Of a stretch of 64,000 bases of DNA, positions 34,975 through 43,483 are shown piece by piece. The notes beneath the pieces are model-generated. The model ran no database searches. It saw only the letters and a list, made by a program, of their open reading frames with translations, and was not told where the DNA came from. Position 1 is the stretch's first letter. The number at the start of each line of letters is the position of its first letter. The DNA is from Psychromarinibacter halotolerans. Its GTDB lineage: Bacteria; Pseudomonadota; Alphaproteobacteria; Rhodobacterales; Rhodobacteraceae. Location of the stretch: assembly GCF_029168315.1 (NCBI RefSeq), contig NZ_JARGYD010000002.1:670612-734611 (forward strand), read 5' to 3'. A program made the translations under genes and the position numbers.

Positions 34975-35568
34975 ATGGTTCAGATCACACGACGTTCCAT
35001 CGTTGCTGGGCTGGCCGCACTGCCGCTCTTCTCCGGTCGGGCTTTCGCCCTTTCGACCGGCGCGGCGCAGGGGCTGGTTGACCAAGCCGTTGCCGACATC
35101 AACCGCGCGATCGCCGGAGGCGGGTCAGAGGCGCAGCTGATTTCGCAGTTTCAGAACATCTTCAACCGCTACGCCGACCAGTCCTATATCGCGGCCTACG
35201 CGTTGGGCCCGGCGGCACGCGGCGCGTCCGCTGCGGAACGTTCGGCGTTCTCCAGTGCGTTCAGCCGCTATCTGACGGCCAAATACGGACGCCGGTTCCG
35301 CGAGTTTCAGGGCGGCACGGTGAATGTGCGCAGCGCCAACGCCGTGAAGAACTGGGTCGAGGTTCGCGCCACCGCCGACCTGCCCGGTCAGGCGCCGTTC
35401 AACGTGACCTTTTACGTGTCGGACCGCACCGGTCGGCCGCTGTTCTTCAACCTCGACGTCGAGGGCATTTCGATGCTGCTGACCGAGCGGGAAGAGATCG
35501 GCGCACTGCTGGACCGCTATCGCGGCGACGTGGGGCAGGTGACAGCGGCGCTTCAAGCCGGCGGCTGA
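34975..35568 (+). CDS. mlaC: MlaC/Ttg2D family phospholipid-binding protein
   Basis: The 197-residue periplasmic protein matches the MlaC/Ttg2 family (tox_tol_sub). It begins with a signal peptide MVQITRRSIVAGLAALPLFS that contains a twin-arginine-like TRRSIVAG, followed by FALSTG. The mature part has a helical N-half and a beta sheet typical of MlaC, with FQNIFNRYADQSYIAAYALG and AVKNWVEVRATADL. It shuttles phospholipids between MlaA and the inner-membrane Mla complex. The ATG at 34975 follows AAGGATTCTAG, one base after mlaA. A strong terminator ends the unit. Confidence 0.9.
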   Translation: MVQITRRSIVAGLAALPLFSGRAFALSTGAAQGLVDQAVADINRAIAGGGSEAQLISQFQNIFNRYADQSYIAAYALGPAARGASAAERSAFSSAFSRYLTAKYGRRFREFQGGTVNVRSANAVKNWVEVRATADLPGQAPFNVTFYVSDRTGRPLFFNLDVEGISMLLTEREEIGALLDRYRGDVGQVTAALQAGG

Positions 35569-35602
35569 CGGCTAAGCAGATCTGCCGGACATTGGATACA
35601 GA

Positions 35603-35630
35603 AAGGCCCGCCGTTTGGCGGGCCTTTTTC
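35603..35630 (+). terminator. rho-independent terminator of mlaA-mlaC
   Basis: A perfect 10-bp stem AAGGCCCGCC / GGCGGGCCTT with loop GTTT is followed by a T run (TTTC). It lies between the mlaC stop at 35568 and the convergent pbp1A stop at 35632, so it may serve both directions, though the T tract favours the plus strand. Confidence 0.92.
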
Positions 35631-35631
35631 G

Positions 35632-37854
35632 TTAGCGGTTCGGTGTGCCGAAGATCGAGTCGAGGACGTCGTTGATGATTCTGTCGGCCATCGTGTCGCC
35701 GCCGTTGCCGTTGTTGGGCTGCCCCGGCGGCGGGTTCTGAACCTGCCCCGGCGGCGGCGTGCGCGGCGGAAGCGTCGTCGGGTCGATCATCGGAAGCGGC
35801 TGTGCGGGCAGTCCTTCGTGGACGCGTCCCATAACCTCGCCCCAGATCTCTGCGGGCAGTCCGCCGCCGGTGACGCCCGACAGCGGCGTGTTGTCGTCGT
35901 AGCCCATCCAGACGCCCGCGACATAATCCGCGGTGAACCCGATGAACCATGCGTCGCGGTTGGCCTGCGTCGTGCCTGTCTTGCCCGCAACCTCGCGCCC
36001 CGGAAGCTGTGCGCGACCGCCGGACCCGAATTCGATGACCTTGGTCATCATGTAGATCAGCTGCCGCGCCGCCTGTTCCGAAATCACGCGTTCGCCCAGC
36101 CCGCCGGACTGGTCCATCAGCGGGGCGTCGTCGCCGACCAGCCGCAGGTCGATCAGGCCGTAGGGTTTCACCGAGCTGCCGCCGTTCAGGATGCCGGCAT
36201 AGGCGCCGGTGATCTCCAGCAGGCTGACCTCGGACGTGCCAAGCGCCAGCGCCGGGCCCACGGCAAGGTCGGAGACAATGCCGAAGTCCTCGGCGACGTG
36301 GCGCACGTTGTCGCGACCGACCGCCTCGGACAGCCGCACCGCTGCGGTGTTCAGGGACCGGGCCAGCGCCTCGGTCAGGGTGACCTCGCCATAGAACTCG
36401 CGGGTGTAGTTGCGCGGCGACCAAGGGCCCGATCCGGGCACGTTGATCGTCAGAGGAGCGTCCAGCACGTAATCGTCGAACCGGTAGCCCAGATCCAGCG
36501 CGGTGGCGTAGACGAAGGGTTTGAACGCGGACCCGGACTGTCGCTTGGCCATGATGGCGCGGTTGAACTGGCCCGAGATGCCCGTGAATTTGCGGCCGCC
36601 CACCACGGCGCGAACGGCGCCGTCCGCCGACATGATCACGATGGCCGCCTGCGCTTCTGACCCTTCCTTCACCTTCGCGTCGAAGACCGCGCTCAGGCCG
36701 GTTTCGGCAGCGGTCTGGATGCGCTGGTCGAAGGTGGTGCGGATCACAACGTCTTCGGTGGTCTCGCGGGTCAGGAAGCCCGGGCCCGAATCCATCACCC
36801 AGTCGGCGAAGTATCCGCCCGCACGCGCCTCGGCCGCTGCCGACAGCATCGCGGGCGCGCCGGAGGAATGCGCAAACTCGGCATCCGTCAGGTAGCCCTG
36901 TTCATGCATCAGGCGCAGAACCACGCTGGCCCGTTCCTGCGAGCGTTCGAGGTTCGAGGTCGGCGCATAGCGGCTGGGGGCCGTCAGAAGCCCCGCGAGC
37001 ATCGCCGCCTCGGACGCGTTCACCTGTGCGGCGCCCTTGCCGAAGTACCGCTGCGATGCGGCTTCGAAGCCGTAAGCGCCGCCACCCATATAGGTGCGGT
37101 TCAGGTAGACGGTCAGAATCTCGTCTTTCGAGTACTTTGCCTCCAGCGCGAAGGCGTATGGCATTTCCTTGATCTTGCGCCACAGCGTGCCGCGCCGACA
37201 GTCGGTCTCGTACTCGGCCTCGGTCTCCCACGTGTCTCTGTCGAAGGGCACGCCAAGGCACAGCAGTTTCGCGACCTGCTGGGTGATCGTGCTGCCGCCG
37301 TGACCGGAAAGCGGGCTGCGGCCTTCGCGCAGGTTGATCGCGATGGCGCTGGCGATGCCGCGTGGGCTGACGCCGAGGTGGCGGTAGAACCGCTTGTCCT
37401 CTGTCGCGACGACGGCGTTCTTCAGCACCGGAGCCACCGTTTCGGCGGTGACTTGGCCGCCGAACTGGTCGCCGCGCCACGCGAAAACCTCGCCGTAGCG
37501 ATCCAGCATCGTGACCGAACCACGGGTGCGCCCGTCCAGCAGGTCTTCGAGCGGCGGTAGCGTGGAATAGAAGTAGTAGGTCGCGATCCCGACGATCAGC
37601 ACGACCACCGTCGCCCCAGCCGCGAAGGCCTTGAACAGAAGACGAAATATCCAGCGAAAGATCGACCGGAAGAACCCGAGGATTCCGCCGCGACCGCCGC
37701 CGCCACCGCGCCGTCCGGTTCGCTTGGTGGGCTTTGCCTTGCCGCGCTTGGAAACCTTCCCTCGGGTCGGAGTCCGGCCCTTCGTCGGCTTCGCGGCCGC
37801 CCGTGTCCGCTTGTCGGCCACGAGGGGCGGCGTCTTGCGTCCGTTCCCGCTCAT
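35632..37854 (-). CDS. mrcA: penicillin-binding protein 1A (bifunctional transglycosylase/transpeptidase)
   Basis: PBP1A polymerises and cross-links peptidoglycan at the inner membrane. The 740-residue protein has a very basic cytoplasmic tail (about 1-60, Lys/Arg/Gly rich) and a membrane anchor (about 70-95). The GT51 domain includes the catalytic-Glu motif ATEDKRFYRHLGVSPRG and GGSTITQQVAKLL. The transpeptidase domain has S-x-x-K in QSGSAFKPFVYATAL, SxN in ARSLNTAAVRL and KTGTTQ. A Pro/Gly-rich tail follows. It lacks the long insert of enterobacterial PBP1A and is therefore shorter. It is divergent from glnK with about 270 bp between. Confidence 0.94.
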   Translation of the reverse strand: MSGNGRKTPPLVADKRTRAAAKPTKGRTPTRGKVSKRGKAKPTKRTGRRGGGGGRGGILGFFRSIFRWIFRLLFKAFAAGATVVVLIVGIATYYFYSTLPPLEDLLDGRTRGSVTMLDRYGEVFAWRGDQFGGQVTAETVAPVLKNAVVATEDKRFYRHLGVSPRGIASAIAINLREGRSPLSGHGGSTITQQVAKLLCLGVPFDRDTWETEAEYETDCRRGTLWRKIKEMPYAFALEAKYSKDEILTVYLNRTYMGGGAYGFEAASQRYFGKGAAQVNASEAAMLAGLLTAPSRYAPTSNLERSQERASVVLRLMHEQGYLTDAEFAHSSGAPAMLSAAAEARAGGYFADWVMDSGPGFLTRETTEDVVIRTTFDQRIQTAAETGLSAVFDAKVKEGSEAQAAIVIMSADGAVRAVVGGRKFTGISGQFNRAIMAKRQSGSAFKPFVYATALDLGYRFDDYVLDAPLTINVPGSGPWSPRNYTREFYGEVTLTEALARSLNTAAVRLSEAVGRDNVRHVAEDFGIVSDLAVGPALALGTSEVSLLEITGAYAGILNGGSSVKPYGLIDLRLVGDDAPLMDQSGGLGERVISEQAARQLIYMMTKVIEFGSGGRAQLPGREVAGKTGTTQANRDAWFIGFTADYVAGVWMGYDDNTPLSGVTGGGLPAEIWGEVMGRVHEGLPAQPLPMIDPTTLPPRTPPPGQVQNPPPGQPNNGNGGDTMADRIINDVLDSIFGTPNR

Positions 37855-37958
37855 CAGATTGGTCTACTGCTACTCGATTGTCGTTGTTTTGCGCAGAATA
37901 GCTGCGATAGCGGCAGATGTGGAGACGCCGCGGCGTCAAAGGAACGTGTTTTTTAAGC

Positions 37959-38002
37959 GCACATTTTTAGGGCAATTTCTGAAAAACGTGCAAAAAATGT
38001 GC
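37959..38002. repeat. A/T-tract inverted repeat upstream of glnK
   Basis: GCACATTTTT (37959-37968) and AAAAATGTGC (37993-38002) are perfect 10-bp inverted arms separated by 24 bases. The region also holds direct GTGCA repeats 11 bases apart (37988-37992 and 37999-38003). It lies about 120-165 bases upstream of the glnK start in a 270-bp AT-rich divergent spacer with pbp1A. This position fits an enhancer-type nitrogen control (NtrC) region, but the sites are not a clean NtrC consensus. Confidence 0.45.
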
Positions 38003-38124
38003 AACACGCCTGTTTAGACGTCGTTAATTCTGGCGCTTCGGATTGTATCACCAGCCCGTGCACCGCTTTGTGAGCGGCGTGGAATCCTTGCAGGGTCAAC
38101 CTGCCAATCGGAAGGGTGAAGACA

Positions 38125-38463
38125 GTGAAACTCATCATTGCAGCAATCAAGCCGTTCAAGCTGGAGGAGGTGCGCGAAGCGCTCACCGCCATCGGCGTGC
38201 GCGGCATGATGGTAACTGAAATCAAGGGCTTCGGCTCGCAGTCGGGTCATACCGAAATCTACCGCGGCGCCGAATACGCCGTGAACTTCGTGCCGAAGGT
38301 GAAGCTAGAGATCGTGGTCCCGGCCTCGATGGCCGACCAGGTCGTTGAAACGATCCAGTCCACCGCCAAGACCGACAAAATCGGCGACGGCAAGATCTTT
38401 GTTCTCGACGTGGCCAGCGCGATCCGCGTGCGCACGGGCGAAACCAACGAGGACGCGCTCTGA
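38125..38463 (+). CDS. glnK: nitrogen regulatory protein P-II (GlnK)
   Basis: GlnK senses 2-oxoglutarate, ATP/ADP and glutamine, and blocks AmtB when nitrogen is sufficient. I chose the GTG at 38125, preceded by GGAAGG. This gives 112 residues and places the uridylylated tyrosine exactly at Y51 (EIYRGAEYAV), the canonical position. The T-loop GSQSGHTEIYRG and the C-terminal VRTGETNEDAL are intact. amtB follows by 26 bases. A GTG three codons upstream would shift Y51 off position. Confidence 0.96.
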   Translation: MKLIIAAIKPFKLEEVREALTAIGVRGMMVTEIKGFGSQSGHTEIYRGAEYAVNFVPKVKLEIVVPASMADQVVETIQSTAKTDKIGDGKIFVLDVASAIRVRTGETNEDAL

Positions 38464-38489
38464 GCGCCGCACAGAGGGGAATTACGAAC

Positions 38490-39833
38490 ATGCAACTTAA
38501 CAAGACTCTTCCCATCGCCGCTGCGCTGATCGCGCTGCCGGTGCTGGGCTTCGCCCAAGAGGCCGAAGAAGCCGTAGAGGCGGTCGCGCCGGGCTTCGAC
38601 GAAATCGGCCCCTACATCATGACCACCCTGCTGTTCATGATGGGCGGCTTCCTGGTGTTCTTCATGGCCGCTGGCTTTGCGATGCTCGAAGGCGGCCTTG
38701 TCCGCTCGAAGAACGTCGCGATGCAGATGACCAAGAACATCGCTCTCTACTCGTTCGCGGCTATCATGTACTGGCTGATCGGCTTCAACCTGATGTACCC
38801 GGGCGACGGCTGGATCATGGCTGGCTGGGTCGGTCCGTTCTTCAGCACCACCGTGCTGGATCCGGTTGGCGTCGATGCCGCCGATGCGGCGCTGGACTAT
38901 GCGTCGATCGGTTCGGACTTCTTCTTCCAGCTGGTGTTCGTTGCCGCCACCGCCTCGATCGTGTCGGGCGCTCTGGCCGAACGTATCAAGCTGTGGCCCT
39001 TCCTGTTCTTCGTCATCATCCTGACCGGCGTCATGTACCCGATCTCGGGCTCGTGGCAGTGGGGCGGCGGCTGGCTGTCTGAAATGGGCTTCTCCGACTT
39101 CGCCGGCTCGACGGTCGTGCACTCGGTCGGCGGCTGGGCGGCTCTGGCAGGCGCCATCGTCCTTGGCCCGCGTATCGGCAAATACACCAGCAGCGGCCAA
39201 GTCCACCCGATGCCCGGTTCGAACCTGGCTCTGGCCACGCTCGGCACGTTCATCCTGTGGCTCGGCTGGTTCGGCTTCAACGGCGGTTCGCAGCTGGCAA
39301 TGGGCACCGTCGGTGACGTGTCCGACGTGTCGCGGATCTTCGCGAACACCAACATGGCTGCTGCAGCCGGTGCCGTCGCGGCGCTGATCCTGACGCAGGT
39401 GATGTACAAGAAGGTCGACCTGACGATGGTCCTGAACGGCGCTCTGGCCGGTCTGGTGTCCATCACGGCCGAACCGCTGGCCCCGACCCTGTTCGGCTCG
39501 CTGTGGATCGGTGCTGTCGGCGGTATCATCGTGGTCTTCGCCGTCCCGATGCTGGACAAGCTGAAGATCGACGATGTCGTCGGCGCCATCCCGGTTCACC
39601 TGTGCGCCGGTATCTGGGGCACCATCGCGGTGATCTTCTACGGCGAAGCCAGCCTCGGCACGCAGCTGACCGGCATCATCGCCTACGGTGTGTTCACCTT
39701 CGTGGTCAGCCTGGTCGTCTGGTTCATCCTGAAAGCCATCGTCGGCATCCGGGTGAGCGAGGAAGACGAGATCAACGGTCTCGATATGGCTGAGCTGGGT
39801 ATGGAAGCATACCCCGAGTTCTCGAAAGGCTGA
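38490..39833 (+). CDS. amtB: ammonium transporter AmtB
   Basis: This 447-residue protein has a cleavable signal peptide (LPIAAALIALPVLGFAQ), an acidic short linker and eleven membrane helices. Conserved Amt segments include MAAGFAMLEGGLVRSKNV, GSTVVHSVGGWAALAGAIVLG with the first pore histidine region, WFGFNGGS and GAIPVHLCAGIWGTIAV. It forms trimers conducting ammonium/ammonia and is regulated by GlnK. The glnK-amtB order is the standard nitrogen operon. A TTCG-loop terminator follows. Confidence 0.96.
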   Translation: MQLNKTLPIAAALIALPVLGFAQEAEEAVEAVAPGFDEIGPYIMTTLLFMMGGFLVFFMAAGFAMLEGGLVRSKNVAMQMTKNIALYSFAAIMYWLIGFNLMYPGDGWIMAGWVGPFFSTTVLDPVGVDAADAALDYASIGSDFFFQLVFVAATASIVSGALAERIKLWPFLFFVIILTGVMYPISGSWQWGGGWLSEMGFSDFAGSTVVHSVGGWAALAGAIVLGPRIGKYTSSGQVHPMPGSNLALATLGTFILWLGWFGFNGGSQLAMGTVGDVSDVSRIFANTNMAAAAGAVAALILTQVMYKKVDLTMVLNGALAGLVSITAEPLAPTLFGSLWIGAVGGIIVVFAVPMLDKLKIDDVVGAIPVHLCAGIWGTIAVIFYGEASLGTQLTGIIAYGVFTFVVSLVVWFILKAIVGIRVSEEDEINGLDMAELGMEAYPEFSKG

Positions 39834-39861
39834 CTTCCCTTCCTGTCAGTCTGAGACGACT

Positions 39862-39890
39862 GCCCGGGCGTTCGCGCCCGGGCTTTTTCT
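39862..39890 (+). terminator. rho-independent terminator of glnK-amtB
   Basis: A perfect 9-bp stem GCCCGGGCG / CGCCCGGGC with the stable TTCG tetraloop is followed by TTTTTCTT. It starts 28 bases after the amtB stop. Confidence 0.93.
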
Positions 39891-39933
39891 TTGCGGCGGA
39901 GCCAAACCGCGCGGGCCGGACCAAGGCTGGTCG

Positions 39934-40320
39934 TCAGTCCTGTTTGCCGGGAACCCGCTTCGGTGCGCCGGAGGCCATGTCGGTGCCCATGTAAGGCAAA
40001 CCCGCCTGTTTCCACGCGGCGAATCCGCCTTCCATGTGGGTGACCGGCGCAAGGCCCTTCGCCGCACAGGCCGATGCAATTCGGCCAGACCGCGCGCTGG
40101 ATCCACAGTACAGCACCAGTCGTTTGCCTTCCTGCGACGGCAGCTTTTCCGAATCGAAGAAGGGCATCGGCAGAAGCAGCGCGCCTTCGACGTGTTCCAG
40201 CATGTATTCCTGAGGCGTCCGCACGTCGATCAGGGCGATCTTGCCCCGCGAGTATGCGTCCCAGACCTCTTGCGGCGTCCAAGTCTCGATGGTGCCGCCG
40301 TCAACGGTTTCGGTTTTCAT
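39934..40320 (-). CDS. rhodanese-domain sulfurtransferase
   Basis: The 128-residue single-domain rhodanese has the active-site cysteine C72 in LVLYCGSSARSGRIA and the family segments IDVRTPQEYMLEHVEGA. It would transfer sulfane sulfur among thiosulfate, glutathione persulfide and protein thiols in the cytoplasm. It lies 24 bases downstream of the persulfide dioxygenase gene on the same strand, a pairing known from BigR/SqrR-type operons. Together with that enzyme it can interconvert persulfide, sulfite and thiosulfate. Confidence 0.92.
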   Translation of the reverse strand: MKTETVDGGTIETWTPQEVWDAYSRGKIALIDVRTPQEYMLEHVEGALLLPMPFFDSEKLPSQEGKRLVLYCGSSARSGRIASACAAKGLAPVTHMEGGFAAWKQAGLPYMGTDMASGAPKRVPGKQD

Positions 40321-40344
40321 CTTTGGGTCCTTTCGAAAGTTGGA

Positions 40345-41241
40345 TCAGAACGAGTTCGCGGGGATCTTGAAGTACGAATTACCGTCCGCCTCGGCCGGCG
40401 GAAGCCGCCCGCCACGCAGGTTGACCTGAAGCGCGAACAGCATCCGATCTGGCAGGTCCAGCGTCGCGTCGCGGTCGTCGCGCAGCTTGCAATACTCGGC
40501 CTTCGACGTGCCGCCGCCGACATGGGTGTTGTTCGCCCGGTGGTCGGCCACGGTCGCTTCCCATGCCGGGTCCTCGCGGTCACCGACCGGCGGATAATCG
40601 TGGCCGATGAACAGGCGGGTCTCGTCGGGCAGCGACAGGATCGCTATCAGCGAATCGTACAGTTCGGCCGACGAGCCGCCGGGGAAGTCGGCACGCGAGG
40701 TGCCGCTGTCGACGTGCATAAAGGTGTCGTGGACGAAGGCCGCATCGCCGATCACATAGGTGATCGAGCCCAGCGTGTGTCCGGGGGACAGCATCACCTT
40801 CACGGACAGGTTTCCCAGCGTGAAACTGTCGCCATCGGCGAACAGGCGGTCAAAGTCGCGGTCCGGATCGAACGCGCCGGGGGTATGATAAATACCTTCC
40901 CACAGCTTCGCGATGTCGCGGACCTTTTCGCCGATGGCGGCGGGGGCGCCTGTCTGCTCTTTGAGCCACGCGGACGCCATCATGTGATCGGCGTGGGGGT
41001 GCGTGTCGAGAATCCACTCGACGGTCAGCCCTTCGGCCTTCACGAAGTCCAGGATCTCTGCGGCGCTGTCGGTGCGGGTGCGGCCATGCGCGGGGTCGAA
41101 ATCGAGCACGACGTCGATCAGCGCGGCCTTTTTGGTGGCATCGTCGATGGCAACGTACTGCACGCTGCCAGAGGCCTTTTCGTAGAAACCGACCACGCGG
41201 GGCGAGTTCGGCCCCGTCGACGGGCTTTCTCGTGTGAACAT
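40345..41241 (-). CDS. persulfide dioxygenase / Blh-type MBL-fold hydrolase (ETHE1-like)
   Basis: This 298-residue metallo-beta-lactamase-fold protein matches the ETHE1/Blh group that oxidises glutathione persulfide to sulfite. The iron-site motif H81-P-H83-A-D85-H86 is present, with second-sphere ligands H155 (SPGHTLGS) and D172 (FVHDTFM), and the subgroup mark GTSRADFPGGSSAELYDSL. An ATTC-N8-GAAT operator lies 36-51 bases upstream, as for the SqrR/BigR sulfide-sensing repressors. GGAGGA precedes the ATG. The rhodanese gene follows. Confidence 0.93.
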   Translation of the reverse strand: MFTRESPSTGPNSPRVVGFYEKASGSVQYVAIDDATKKAALIDVVLDFDPAHGRTRTDSAAEILDFVKAEGLTVEWILDTHPHADHMMASAWLKEQTGAPAAIGEKVRDIAKLWEGIYHTPGAFDPDRDFDRLFADGDSFTLGNLSVKVMLSPGHTLGSITYVIGDAAFVHDTFMHVDSGTSRADFPGGSSAELYDSLIAILSLPDETRLFIGHDYPPVGDREDPAWEATVADHRANNTHVGGGTSKAEYCKLRDDRDATLDLPDRMLFALQVNLRGGRLPPAEADGNSYFKIPANSF

Positions 41242-41276
41242 CGGTAGTCCTCCGTATCAGTGTTGGAGGAGTACGT

Positions 41277-41292
41277 ATTCTTCAAATAGAAT
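41277..41292. promoter_or_regulatory. SqrR/BigR-type operator upstream of the persulfide dioxygenase
   Basis: ATTCTTCAAATAGAAT fits ATTC-N8-GAAT exactly, the motif I know for the sulfide/persulfide-responsive repressor SqrR of Rhodobacter capsulatus. With the outer T and A the arms extend to TATTCT/AGAATA. It lies 36-51 bases upstream of the dioxygenase start, in the core-promoter zone. No sqrR/bigR-like ArsR gene is in the window. Confidence 0.8.
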
Positions 41293-41371
41293 ATGTAAAG
41301 GGCAGGGTGCGGCAGGAACCATCAGAAATTCCTGCCGCGCACGATCTGCTGGAAGATCGGGCCGCCTGTCT

Positions 41372-42559
41372 TCAGACCTTGTCGACGGCAGCGATGGCCT
41401 TGGCCAGCAGCGGCACGGTCTTTTCGTTCAGGCCAGCCACGTTGAAGCGGCTGTCGCCGACCATGTAGATGCCGTGATCTTCGCGCATCTTCTCGACCTG
41501 CTCGGGCGTCAGGCCAAGGCGGCTGAACATGCCGCGGTGCTGCGCGATGAAGCCGAAGCGGTCGGACCCGGTCAGCTTGCGCAGTTCCTCGGCCAGCTGC
41601 TCGCGCAGCTTCAGCATCCCAAGGCGCATCTCTTCCAGCTCGGCCATCCAGTCGGCCTTCAGCGCGTCGTCGGCAAGGATCATGCCCACCAGCCGCGCGC
41701 CGTGGTCCGGCGGGAACGAGAAGTTCTGGCGGTTCAGGTGGTTCAGCGTGCCCTGCGCAACGGCGGTCTTCGCGGCGTCTTCCTGAATCGCCATCAGAAC
41801 GCCCGCGCGTTCGCGGTAGATGCCGAAGTTCTTGGAACAGCTCGCGGCCACCAGCGACTCGGGGCAGGCGGACACGACGTGGCGCACACCGGCGGCGTCC
41901 GCCTCCAGCCCGTCGCCAAAGCCTTGGTAGGCGATGTCGATCATCGGGATCGCGCCCTTGGCGTTCAGGATCTCGGCGACCTTCTTGAACTCGGGCAGGG
42001 TCAGGTTGGCGCCGGTCGGGTTGTGGCAGCAGCCGTGCAGCAGCACGACATCGCCCGCCTTCAGCCCGTCGAGGTCCGCGACCATGCCGTCAAAGTCGAC
42101 GGCGCAGGTCTCGTCGTCGAAGTAACGGTATTCGCGCGTCGGGATGCCCATGTGCTTCAGGATCGAGACGTGGTTCGGCCACGTCGGGGCCGACACCCAG
42201 ACGGTCACGTCGGGGTTGGCCATCCGCACAAGGTCGAACGCCTGCCGGACGGCACCGGTGCCGCCGGGGGTTGCCGCCGCGGCCACACGGTCGGCGGGGA
42301 CCGCATCGCCCAGCACCAGTTCGCGCATTCCAGCGGCGAAGGCCGGATCACCGGCAAGGCCGGTGTAGGACTTGGTGGTCTCGGTTTCCCAAAGCTGTTT
42401 CTCGGCGGCCTTGATGGCGCGCATCACGGGCGTCACGCCATTCGCGTCCTTGTAGACGCCGACGCCAAGGTCGACCTTCTGCTCGCGCGGGTCCGCCTTG
42501 AACATCTCCATCAGCATCAGGATCTTGTCCTTGGGCTGCGGTTGAAGCTCTTTCAGCAT
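41372..42559 (-). CDS. tyrB: aromatic amino acid (aspartate-type) aminotransferase
   Basis: The 395-residue PLP enzyme is a class I aminotransferase of the TyrB/AspC branch. The PLP lysine is K243 in SCSKNFGIYRERAG, NPTGANLT is near residue 180-187 and substrate-site SYTGLAGDPAF is near 64-74. It interconverts aromatic amino acids or aspartate with their keto acids and 2-oxoglutarate. Enzymes of this branch can also act on cysteine, giving 3-mercaptopyruvate. It begins four bases after the sseA stop, so the two are co-transcribed. Confidence 0.94.
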   Translation of the reverse strand: MLKELQPQPKDKILMLMEMFKADPREQKVDLGVGVYKDANGVTPVMRAIKAAEKQLWETETTKSYTGLAGDPAFAAGMRELVLGDAVPADRVAAAATPGGTGAVRQAFDLVRMANPDVTVWVSAPTWPNHVSILKHMGIPTREYRYFDDETCAVDFDGMVADLDGLKAGDVVLLHGCCHNPTGANLTLPEFKKVAEILNAKGAIPMIDIAYQGFGDGLEADAAGVRHVVSACPESLVAASCSKNFGIYRERAGVLMAIQEDAAKTAVAQGTLNHLNRQNFSFPPDHGARLVGMILADDALKADWMAELEEMRLGMLKLREQLAEELRKLTGSDRFGFIAQHRGMFSRLGLTPEQVEKMREDHGIYMVGDSRFNVAGLNEKTVPLLAKAIAAVDKV

Positions 42560-42563
42560 GGAA

Positions 42564-43418
42564 TCATTCTCCGGTTTCGACCTTCAGGTCGCCATACATG
42601 CCCCATTCGGACCACGAGCCATCGTAGACGGCGTGGCGGTCGTGTCCGATGCGTTCCAGCGCCAGGTCGATGATGGCGGCGGTCACGCCCGATCCGCAGG
42701 AGCTGATGACAGGTTTCGCAAGATCCACGCCGGCGGCAGCGAACACGTCGCGCAGCGCGTCGGGATCCCTCATCGTGCCATCCTCGTTCATCAAGGTGGC
42801 ATAGTGGACGTTTTTCGCGTTCGGGATATGACCCGACCGCAGGCCCGCGCGGGGTTCCGGCACTTCGCCCCGGAACCGGGCCGGGCCGCGGGCATCGAGG
42901 ATCTCGTGATCCATCAGCTTCGAGGCCGCGGCCACCTGCGTCACGTCGCGCACCAGATGGTTCTGGAACGTGACCGTGATGTGACGGTCGCGCATGACGG
43001 GGGGCAGATCCTCGGTCGGGTGGCCGTCGGCGACCCACTTGGGCAGGCCGCCGTCCAGAACGGCCACGTCGGTCTTGCCCATCAGCCGCAGCAGCCACCA
43101 CACGCGCGGGGCCGAAAACAGGCCTGCGCCGTCGTAGACCACGACCTGATGACCGTCGCCGACGCCCATAGCGCGCATCCGGCTGATGAACTTCTCGGTC
43201 GGCGGCACCATGTGCGGCAGCGAGGACCGATGGTCGGAAATCTCGTCGATGTCGAAGTAGCGGGCGCCGGGAATATGCGCCTTGGCATATTCGGCCTTCC
43301 CGTCGCGGCCCATGTCCGGCAGATACCACGACGCGTCCAGCACACGCAGGTCTGGATCGTTGAGGTGAGCCGCCAGCCAGTCGGTGGACACCAGCGTTTT
43401 CGGATCGTCGGTCGCCAT
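42564..43418 (-). CDS. sseA: 3-mercaptopyruvate sulfurtransferase
   Basis: The 284-residue protein has two rhodanese domains. The first is inactive, with YDGAGLFSAPR at its loop, and the second carries the catalytic C241 in CGSGVTA, the mercaptopyruvate-specific loop (thiosulfate sulfurtransferases usually have CRxGx[RT]). It moves sulfur from 3-mercaptopyruvate to thiols, making persulfides or H2S. GGGAGCGAG precedes the ATG at 43418. It is followed by tyrB with a four-base gap. Confidence 0.95.
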   Translation of the reverse strand: MATDDPKTLVSTDWLAAHLNDPDLRVLDASWYLPDMGRDGKAEYAKAHIPGARYFDIDEISDHRSSLPHMVPPTEKFISRMRAMGVGDGHQVVVYDGAGLFSAPRVWWLLRLMGKTDVAVLDGGLPKWVADGHPTEDLPPVMRDRHITVTFQNHLVRDVTQVAAASKLMDHEILDARGPARFRGEVPEPRAGLRSGHIPNAKNVHYATLMNEDGTMRDPDALRDVFAAAGVDLAKPVISSCGSGVTAAIIDLALERIGHDRHAVYDGSWSEWGMYGDLKVETGE

Positions 43419-43483
43419 TTCTCGCTCCCTGGACACGGACCCCGCTTGCCTAGCCCCGCGACGCGGCACTGGCAAGGGCGGGC

